The position numbers were made by a program, and so were the translations under genes. Of a stretch of 40,348 nt of DNA, positions 34,525 to 40,348 are shown one piece after another (within the stretch, counting starts at the first letter, position 1; every line of letters starts with the position of its first letter). This DNA comes from Bdellovibrio sp. Lineage in GTDB: Bacteria; Myxococcota; SpSt-1050. The stretch is from contig DYEF01000065.1 of assembly GCA_020725805.1 (NCBI GenBank), positions 1 to 40,348 on the forward strand, in the 5' to 3' direction. The notes under the pieces were generated by a model, which saw only the letters and a list, made by a program, of their open reading frames with translations, had not been told where the DNA came from and searched no databases.

Positions 34525-35985
34525 ATGAAAGAGACAGAGCGATTCAATAAAATGTTCAATCCGCAGACGATTGCAGTTATCGGGGCATCATATAATCTCA
34601 AGAAGTGGGGATTTCATATTCTTCACAACATCCTAAATGGCGGTTACAAAGGCAAGGTATTCCCTGTAAACATAAGAGGCGAAGATGTGCTGGGACTCAA
34701 GGGATACAGCAGCATAAAGGAAATAGAAGTGCCTGTTGACCTTGCAATTATTGTAGTCCCGAGAGAGTCTCTCTTCGATGTGCTCAAAGATTGTGCAGAG
34801 AAGAAAGTCAATTCAGTCTTTGTAGTAACTGCCGGTTTTGCCGAACTCGGAGAGGCAGGCAAGAAGATGCAGGAGGATATCAGGGATTTTGCTATTCAGA
34901 ACGACTTAATGCTCGGCGGACCAAACGGTGAAGGTATAGTCAATGCAAGAATAAATTTATATGCACAGATGGCGGTTCACTATCCTAAGGCCGGTCGTCT
35001 CAGTATGGTCTCTCAGAGCGGTAATGTCGGGGCTACTATGATGCAGCTTGCTAATATGTCCTGCTTCGGTTTCAGCAAATTCATCTCGAGCGGGAATGAG
35101 GCAGTCCTGAAGCTTCCGGATTATATCGATTATTTCAGCAATGATGATGAGACTGATGTAATTGTAGCGTATATCGAAGGTATCAAAGACGGAAAGAGAC
35201 TCATAGAATCGATAAAAAATGCGACTCAGAAAAAACGTGTCATTGTAATTAAGGGAGGAAGAACCGAGGGAGGACTAAGGGCAGCACAGTCTCATACGGG
35301 TGCAATGACTTCTGATACGGCTATTTTTGAGGCGGCAATAAAGCAGACAGGCGCAATATATGTAGAAGGATTGCAGGAACTCTATGACTGTGCTCAGATA
35401 TTAGTCAGGGAACCACTACCCAAAGGTAATCGTGTAGGGATACTCACTGTAGGTGGTGGTTGGGGAGTACTCTGTGCAGATGCCTGTGAGAAATACGGCC
35501 TCAAGGTTGCAAAACTTTCTGAAGAGACACTCAAGAAACTGGATACTGTTATGCCACAGTGGTGGGCAAGGAATAATCCTGTCGACTCGGCAGGGGGAGG
35601 AAAAAGAAGAACGATGACATACGGAGTCGAGGTACTTCTTCAGGCAGAAGAAGTCGACTCGGTTATAGTACTCGGGAATGCCCTCGGATATATGTCCACG
35701 TCCATACTTGGTAAATCCAGATTCTACGATCAGGGACTCAATATGGTATGTGCCGTTCTCAAGGATGCAGAGATGGAGATAGTAGAGGAATACGACAGAC
35801 TGCTTTTGACATACAACAAACCTCTTGTATTATCCACCGACGCCAAACACAACGCCTATGGAATACAGAATGAGGTCATTCTCAAACTCGAGGAAAAGGG
35901 CATACCTGTCTTTCACTCACCTGAGAGAGCGGCGAAGGCCCTGAGCTTCCTTACAAATTATTCAAAGAAAAAACTCCGCTGGTAA
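34525..35985 (+). CDS. ADP-forming acyl-CoA synthetase, alpha-subunit type
   Basis: A 486-aa protein with the domains of the alpha half of ADP-forming acetyl-CoA synthetases: a CoA-binding Rossmann domain (FNPQTIAVIGAS, about 10-130) and two succinyl-CoA-ligase flavodoxin-like domains. SMVSQSGNVG at 160-169 fits the ligase core, and QSHTGA places His257 at the phosphohistidine position. GILTVGGGWGVLCAD near 312 begins the last domain. The ATP-grasp beta half is neither fused nor adjacent, so it must come from elsewhere or the protein acts differently. GGGAG lies upstream of the ATG. The stop is two bases from the convergent asparaginase stop. Confidence 0.88.
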   Translation: MKETERFNKMFNPQTIAVIGASYNLKKWGFHILHNILNGGYKGKVFPVNIRGEDVLGLKGYSSIKEIEVPVDLAIIVVPRESLFDVLKDCAEKKVNSVFVVTAGFAELGEAGKKMQEDIRDFAIQNDLMLGGPNGEGIVNARINLYAQMAVHYPKAGRLSMVSQSGNVGATMMQLANMSCFGFSKFISSGNEAVLKLPDYIDYFSNDDETDVIVAYIEGIKDGKRLIESIKNATQKKRVIVIKGGRTEGGLRAAQSHTGAMTSDTAIFEAAIKQTGAIYVEGLQELYDCAQILVREPLPKGNRVGILTVGGGWGVLCADACEKYGLKVAKLSEETLKKLDTVMPQWWARNNPVDSAGGGKRRTMTYGVEVLLQAEEVDSVIVLGNALGYMSTSILGKSRFYDQGLNMVCAVLKDAEMEIVEEYDRLLLTYNKPLVLSTDAKHNAYGIQNEVILKLEEKGIPVFHSPERAAKALSFLTNYSKKKLRW

Positions 35986-35987
35986 AA

Positions 35988-36503
35988 TTACTTTATCTCT
36001 TCGAAAATACCGGTTTTGCGGTTTTTACGGACATTATTGTAATGAAAATACTTTCCGTTCATTGAGATATAGACACCTTCCGGCAAAACCTGAACAAATG
36101 CCAGAGAACTACCCAGATTAAACATCCCGTCACTCGAACCGAATCTGTAAGGTACCATCGCACCGGTCAGGACCACTGTCTTGTGTTTTACCTTCTTCCC
36201 CAGATATCTGGCCGTCACCTCCATTGTATCCGTCCCGTGAGTAATCAGAATCTTTTTATGAGGTGTAGACAGGCAGTTCTGAAGAATTATCTCCCTGTCG
36301 CTATCCTTCATATAGAGGCTGTCAATCATCATAAGTGTCCGGATCTCAATATCAAGCCTGCATCTGCCTAAATTTAGCATCTCCTGAAGATGGGTATCCT
36401 TGAAAACGAGCTGGCCTGTTATCTCATTATACTCCTTATCAAAAGTCCCGCCAGTGACAAATATCATTATTTTCTTATCTTCAGGACTACTCTCTCTCTT
36501 CAT
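35988..36503 (-). CDS. Single-domain asparaginase-like protein
   Basis: A 171-aa protein matching only the N-terminal catalytic domain of L-asparaginases. TGGTFDK holds Thr20, ITHGTDTME holds Thr91 and Asp92, and Lys108 precedes VVLTGAMVP, so the residues used for amide hydrolysis are present. The C-terminal half of the usual 330-aa enzyme is absent, with no leftover coding sequence downstream (the next gene is convergent and its stop is two bases away), so this is the natural short form rather than a truncated gene. Substrate is unproven. It has its own promoter and a GGAGG ribosome binding site. Confidence 0.85.
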   Translation of the reverse strand: MKRESSPEDKKIMIFVTGGTFDKEYNEITGQLVFKDTHLQEMLNLGRCRLDIEIRTLMMIDSLYMKDSDREIILQNCLSTPHKKILITHGTDTMEVTARYLGKKVKHKTVVLTGAMVPYRFGSSDGMFNLGSSLAFVQVLPEGVYISMNGKYFHYNNVRKNRKTGIFEEIK

Positions 36504-36524
36504 AAATCCTCCGTAGACAAGACC

Positions 36525-36553
36525 TTAATATTACTCTGCCCGTTAAGTGTCAA
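36525..36553 (-). promoter_or_regulatory. Promoter of the short asparaginase gene
   Basis: A perfect TTGACA (36553 to 36548) and TATTAA (36530 to 36525, 4 of 6) stand 17 bp apart on the minus strand, about 15 bases before the ATG's leader ends at 36503. Confidence 0.6.
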
Positions 36554-36584
36554 TCAGATTTCTTGTTTTAAAAAAATTTGTTAT

Positions 36585-37121
36585 TTAAGAGGCCGGCAAA
36601 CCAAGCCAGGCAAGTGGCACATTATTGTACACATAGTGACAATTTACACTTTCAATATAATCGAGCACATCTTTATATTTTGGATGTTTAAACCATTCAC
36701 TCAGAACATAGACATATTCTACCTTTAATCCCATTGGTTTTACCAGCTTCTGATACTGTTTTTTCTTGAAATCACATGTCTGTAACTTTTCGTCTACAGA
36801 ACCTTCAACATTCTGAGTTTTATTCTCTATTATAAATAAAGTCTCCCTAACAATTACTAATATGGAGTCGTCAGGATACAACAATCTTGATATAATTTTT
36901 TTATAATCAATTTTATTTTCATCGAGAAACTTATAAAATTCATTCTTTCTAAAACATCGAGCTAAGAGTTTTCCATTATAATACACTAATATGCCGGCTT
37001 TATCTTTTTCTTTTTTCAATTGATATCCGGGTGTTTTTTGAAATATTTTACACAAGTCTGATTCAAGCTCAAATAACAGACCTGTCGTAGTATTTGCCCC
37101 TCCTTTCCCCCCTTTTTTCAT
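36585..37121 (-). CDS. Type II restriction endonuclease (PD-(D/E)xK type)
   Basis: A 178-aa protein opening with GGKGGANTTTGLLFE, a start I associate with type II restriction enzymes. The nuclease motif reads YPDDS (Asp84/Asp85), then 13-14 residues, then ENK (Glu99, Lys101), a PD-(D/E)xK site, followed by VEGSVDEKLQT and DFKKKQYQKL. Its target sequence cannot be read. It is placed directly after a DNA adenine methyltransferase gene whose stop overlaps its ATG by four bases, as expected for a restriction-modification pair. The gene is clearly more AT-rich than its neighbours, suggesting transfer. Confidence 0.82.
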   Translation of the reverse strand: MKKGGKGGANTTTGLLFELESDLCKIFQKTPGYQLKKEKDKAGILVYYNGKLLARCFRKNEFYKFLDENKIDYKKIISRLLYPDDSILVIVRETLFIIENKTQNVEGSVDEKLQTCDFKKKQYQKLVKPMGLKVEYVYVLSEWFKHPKYKDVLDYIESVNCHYVYNNVPLAWLGLPAS

Positions 37122-38050
37122 AAGTCCTCCTTAAATAATAATGGAGTATTTCTGGCTTCATTTAGAAATCCGTCAAAGCGCTTGCGTGACAATCTGATAT
37201 ATTCATCACTCATCTCGCAACCAATAAAATATCTCTTATATTTAATTGCTGCTATTCCTGTTGTTGAACTACCTGAAAATGGGTCAAACACTAAATCCTC
37301 CATATCAGTTGACGAAAGGATTATTCTCTCCAGTAATTTTAATGGTTTTTGTGTAGGATGTTTTCCATATCTCTTTTCATCATTAGAAGGAGGATATATT
37401 GTCCATACAGTCTTCATTTGCTTATTATTATTCATTTTCCTGACCAAATCATAATTAAATTTATGTCTTGATTTTTCATTTTTTGCTGCCCAGATAATAG
37501 TCTCAGTAGAATGTGTGAAATATCTGCAAGATAAATTCGGTGGAGGATTAGGCTTTTCCCATGTAATATCATTTAGTATTTTAAATCCCAATTGCTGCAT
37601 CGCAAAACCAACTGAATAGATTACGTGGTGCGTCCCCGATACCCAGATAGAACCGGTCGGTTTCAATAATCTCTGGCACCGGGAGAGCCATTCCAAATTG
37701 AATATATGGTTTTTATCGACACCTCTTGATTTATCCCAATCACCTTTGTCAACCTTAACCATTTTCCCGGAGACACAGGTAATTCCGCCATTAGATAAAA
37801 AATAAGGTGGGTCTGCAAATATCATATCAAAAATTCCATCCGGATATTGTTTGATTAATCTATCCATAAAATCAATGCAATCTGTTTGATATAAGAGAAT
37901 GCCATCACTAGTATATACACAATACTCGTTCGGGAAAACCAGATCCTTAATTATTGTATTAGTAAGAGATATATCCTTCTCATGGACTCTATTAATATTT
38001 CTTTTGATTTTACCACCCAATTTCATATTAAAAACCATTAACAAAGGCAT
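37118..38050 (-). CDS. DNA adenine-N6 methyltransferase (beta class, DpnA-like)
   Basis: A 310-aa DNA methyltransferase, probably the protective partner of the endonuclease that follows. DPPY (motif IV) at 80-83 comes before the SAM motif DPFSGSSTTG at 256-265, the order of beta-class enzymes; the usual GSGTT is GSSTT. FADPPYFLSNGGIT, PNLSCRYFTHSTET and HPTQKP at 231-236 closely resemble DpnA (M2.DpnII) and the HinfI methylase, so an adenine target is likely. No ribosome binding site marks a start; ATGs at codons 1, 5 and 9 are all possible. AT-rich like the endonuclease gene. It begins 9 bases after trmFO. Confidence 0.92.
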   Translation of the reverse strand: MPLLMVFNMKLGGKIKRNINRVHEKDISLTNTIIKDLVFPNEYCVYTSDGILLYQTDCIDFMDRLIKQYPDGIFDMIFADPPYFLSNGGITCVSGKMVKVDKGDWDKSRGVDKNHIFNLEWLSRCQRLLKPTGSIWVSGTHHVIYSVGFAMQQLGFKILNDITWEKPNPPPNLSCRYFTHSTETIIWAAKNEKSRHKFNYDLVRKMNNNKQMKTVWTIYPPSNDEKRYGKHPTQKPLKLLERIILSSTDMEDLVFDPFSGSSTTGIAAIKYKRYFIGCEMSDEYIRLSRKRFDGFLNEARNTPLLFKEDL

Positions 38051-38059
38051 TAAAAAAAA

Positions 38060-39394
38060 TCAACAATATATTTTTAGGTTAAAGGTTTTTCTATACTCTT
38101 CTATTCTCTCTATCGCCTCTTCTGCCATTTTTTCGGAGTAACGTTTTGCCCCGTTGTGAAGAAAAAGTCCTTTGTTTATATTGGTAGGAACGTACTCTTT
38201 ATTTACAGAAATCCGGCCTGTAATATATCTGTATAACAATCCCATTGCCGTCATATCGGGCGGCGGGATAAAATCCTTGCCCTTTATATAAGAGACTACA
38301 GAAAGACCGGCAATCATACCTGATGCAGCCGCTTCCACATATCCTTCGACACCGGTGAGAGTCCCTGCAACAAATATTCTTGGATTATTTTTTAAGGACA
38401 GATTTTCACTTAGTACCTTAGGAGAGTTCAGATAAATATTTCTGTGCATCTGACCGTACCTGACAATCTCACAATTCTTCAGGGCCGGAATCAGCCTCAA
38501 TACCTTTTCCTGAGAACCATACCTCATACGGGTCTGAAATGCCACAACGGAATATAATGTCCTTTCTCTGTTTTCGGCCCTAAGCTGAACTACTGCAAAA
38601 GGCATATTTTTCCTGTCAAACCCCAGTCCAACCGGCTTAAACGGGCCAAATGCAAGTGATTTATATCCACGCCTTGCAATCTCCTCGGCCGGCAGACATC
38701 CTTCAAAGAATTTCAGATTCTCGTCAATATGAGACTCAACCAGTTCCGCACTAATTATTGCATTGTAGAGAGCCCTGTATTCTTCCTCGCTGAGCGGACA
38801 ATTGATATAATCACCGCTACCCTTTTTGTACCTCGAGCCAAAGAATGCCTTACTCATATCAACAGATTCATAGGTAATGATCGGGGAGACGGCATCATAA
38901 AAATAGAGAAAGTCACTCCCGCCGGCAATATTCATCAGAGAACCGGCGGCATCAGGAGATGTAAGAGGCCCGGTTGAAATTACAACCGCATCATATTTGT
39001 CGGTCAGAATATTAAAATCCCTTACTTCTTCCCTGATTATTCTGATATTTTCATCCGATGATAGTCTTTCGGTAATTGATTTCGCAAAAAGCTCTCTGTC
39101 GACGCTCAGTGAATCACCGGCCGGTACAAAAGCATTATCAGCCGACTCGATTATAAGACTGCCCGACCTTCTTAGTTCCTCCTTAAGCAATCCCTGCGGG
39201 GACCTGACGTCATTGGATTTGAGTGAATTGCTGCAGACGAGTTCGGCAAGATATTCAGACTTATGCGCCTCCGAAAATTTTACCGGCTTCATCTCATAAA
39301 TATCCGCCCTGATTCCGTATCTTGCTATAAGAGCGGCACACTCAGAGCCGGCAAGTCCGCCGCCAACTATGGCAATGATGCCTTTATTCTTCAT
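38060..39394 (-). CDS. trmFO: tRNA (uracil-54-C5) methyltransferase, folate-dependent TrmFO
   Basis: A 444-aa flavoprotein that makes ribothymidine at position 54 of tRNA using methylene-tetrahydrofolate. GGGLAGSECA at 11-20 binds FAD. Cys54 in VCSNSLKS and Cys233 in EGCLPAEE match the two catalytic cysteines known from the Bacillus enzyme (formerly Gid). Normal length. The gene overlaps the end of topA by 11 bases, the conserved topA-trmFO order seen in many bacteria. Its ribosome binding site is weak, so it is probably translated by coupling with topA. Confidence 0.96.
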   Translation of the reverse strand: MKNKGIIAIVGGGLAGSECAALIARYGIRADIYEMKPVKFSEAHKSEYLAELVCSNSLKSNDVRSPQGLLKEELRRSGSLIIESADNAFVPAGDSLSVDRELFAKSITERLSSDENIRIIREEVRDFNILTDKYDAVVISTGPLTSPDAAGSLMNIAGGSDFLYFYDAVSPIITYESVDMSKAFFGSRYKKGSGDYINCPLSEEEYRALYNAIISAELVESHIDENLKFFEGCLPAEEIARRGYKSLAFGPFKPVGLGFDRKNMPFAVVQLRAENRERTLYSVVAFQTRMRYGSQEKVLRLIPALKNCEIVRYGQMHRNIYLNSPKVLSENLSLKNNPRIFVAGTLTGVEGYVEAAASGMIAGLSVVSYIKGKDFIPPPDMTAMGLLYRYITGRISVNKEYVPTNINKGLFLHNGAKRYSEKMAEEAIERIEEYRKTFNLKIYC

Positions 39395-40348
39395 TCGATA
39401 AAGCTTCTTTTTCCGGTCTTATCTTGAATTTGCACTTTTTGTTTGAACACTCAAGGAAATGTCCGCCCTTTTTTGTATCTTTTTCAAACATATATCCGGC
39501 ACCGCATTTGGGGCATCTCTCAAAAACAACAGGATAAGAACTGATAAACTTGCACTTCGGATAGTTGCTGCATCCGTAAAAGACCTTACCCCTCGAGCTC
39601 TTTCTCTTTATAAGTTCACCACCGCAGTTTTCGGGGCACTTTATACCGGTTGTAAGAGTTTCGGTATATCTGCATTCGGGGTATTTGATACAGGAAATAA
39701 ATTCACCATATCTGCCATCCTTTACAACAAGCTCCGACTTACACTCAGGACAGAATCTCCCTTCGATAATCCTGTCTCTTGTCAGAAGGACATTCCCCTT
39801 TTCATCTCTGTAAAAGGCCTTCGTGTTTTTGCATTTGGGGTAATTTGTACAGGCAAGATATGAACCGAATTTATTTACCCTTACACTCATAAAGGAACCG
39901 CACTTGTCACACCTGATATCGGTTACCGAAAGTTCATCCCTGTACGCATTGAAGTTTTTGATTGCATCTCTCAGCATATTCTCGAACGACGAATAGAACT
40001 TCTTCAGCATATCGATATAATCAATTTCACCTTCCTCGATTCTGTCGAGCTTATCCTCCATAAGGGCTGTAAATTCGGGATTCATTATTTCCGGAAAGGC
40101 CTTATCGAGCAGTTTCGTAATCATAAAACCAAGCTCTGTCGGGATAAAACGGTTGTTCTGCTTTTCAACATATTTGCGGTCCTGAATATTGGAGATAATC
40201 GCGGCATAGGTTGACGGCCTCCCTATCCCTCTCTCTTCAAGCTCTTTTATTAGCGTCGCCTCTGTATATCTGGCAGGAGGTTGTGTCTCCTTTTCCAGAA
40301 TCTCAATATCCTCAAGATTGAGATGGTCACCTGCCTTCAGGTCAGGGA
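39384..40348 (-). CDS. topA: DNA topoisomerase I, C-terminal part (partial)
   Basis: The window's right edge cuts this gene; 320 codons of its 3' part are visible. The first visible residues include RYTEATLIKELEERGIGRP followed by STYAAII, a hallmark of the type IA topoisomerase core. The rest is a set of four C4 zinc ribbons: CDKC...CTNYPKC, CPEC...CIKYPEC, CPENCG...CSNYPKC and CPKC...CSNKKC. Type IA enzymes relax negative supercoils; the zinc ribbons bind single-stranded DNA. The active-site tyrosine lies outside the window. An internal Met at 40124 is not the start. The stop overlaps trmFO. Confidence 0.96.
   Translation of the reverse strand, partial: PDLKAGDHLNLEDIEILEKETQPPARYTEATLIKELEERGIGRPSTYAAIISNIQDRKYVEKQNNRFIPTELGFMITKLLDKAFPEIMNPEFTALMEDKLDRIEEGEIDYIDMLKKFYSSFENMLRDAIKNFNAYRDELSVTDIRCDKCGSFMSVRVNKFGSYLACTNYPKCKNTKAFYRDEKGNVLLTRDRIIEGRFCPECKSELVVKDGRYGEFISCIKYPECRYTETLTTGIKCPENCGGELIKRKSSRGKVFYGCSNYPKCKFISSYPVVFERCPKCGAGYMFEKDTKKGGHFLECSNKKCKFKIRPEKEALSNEE

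Overview
The window reads as chromosomal DNA of a Gram-negative bacterium of moderate to low GC (about 40% by eye). Gram-negative traits are lipobox lipoproteins, a signal-peptide beta-barrel protein and periplasmic thioredoxin-fold domains. Cysteine-rich lipoproteins with NGCE-type repeats, a Hanks-type kinase fused to a DUF4388/PATAN-like region, an MglA-like GTPase and a cysteine-tailed subtilase resemble Myxococcota and other former Deltaproteobacteria, but the lineage is an inference. Most genes lie on the minus strand. No tRNA, rRNA, CRISPR array or insertion sequence was recognised.

Layout. 1-1558 (plus): the tail of an unknown gene, a PLP aminotransferase and a DUF2892 protein. 8286-1559 (minus): one tight operon, M20 peptidase, Ser/Thr kinase, tandem thioredoxin-fold protein, deoxynucleoside kinase, panC, smpB. 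10582-8681: dnaK, divergent from a YfhL-like ferredoxin. 15136-11004: small membrane protein, xerD, small lipoprotein, mutS2. 22381-15210: a secreted cysteine-rich cluster of two lipoprotein operons plus a VWA lipoprotein. 24903-22431: hutU and a stand-alone E2-like acyltransferase fold. 31090-24975: a TPR, porin-like, DciA-like, nagB, MglA-like and histidine kinase operon. 34003-31188: subtilase and rsmG. 34525-35985 (plus): an ADP-forming acyl-CoA synthetase alpha-type protein. 40348-35988: topA (cut by the window edge), trmFO, an AT-rich type II restriction-modification pair and a short asparaginase.

Promoters share a clear housekeeping form, TTGACA-like, 17 bp, TATAAT-like. The best one (22388-22416) is a perfect consensus whose predicted start falls on the first base of the start codon, so that message should be leaderless.

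The most unusual part is 16.8-22.4 kb. Two adjacent operons each carry a B-type gene followed by an A-type gene for secreted proteins with about 50-60 cysteines each. The C-terminal halves match by paralogue (A with A-prime, B with B-prime), but the N-terminal modules match by operon (NGCE repeats in B and A, DxDC-type repeats in B-prime and A-prime). All four proteins, and the distant subtilase, end within five residues of a Cys-x-Cys motif. This looks like a modular surface system with operon-matched partners and a possible C-terminal signal; its function is unknown.
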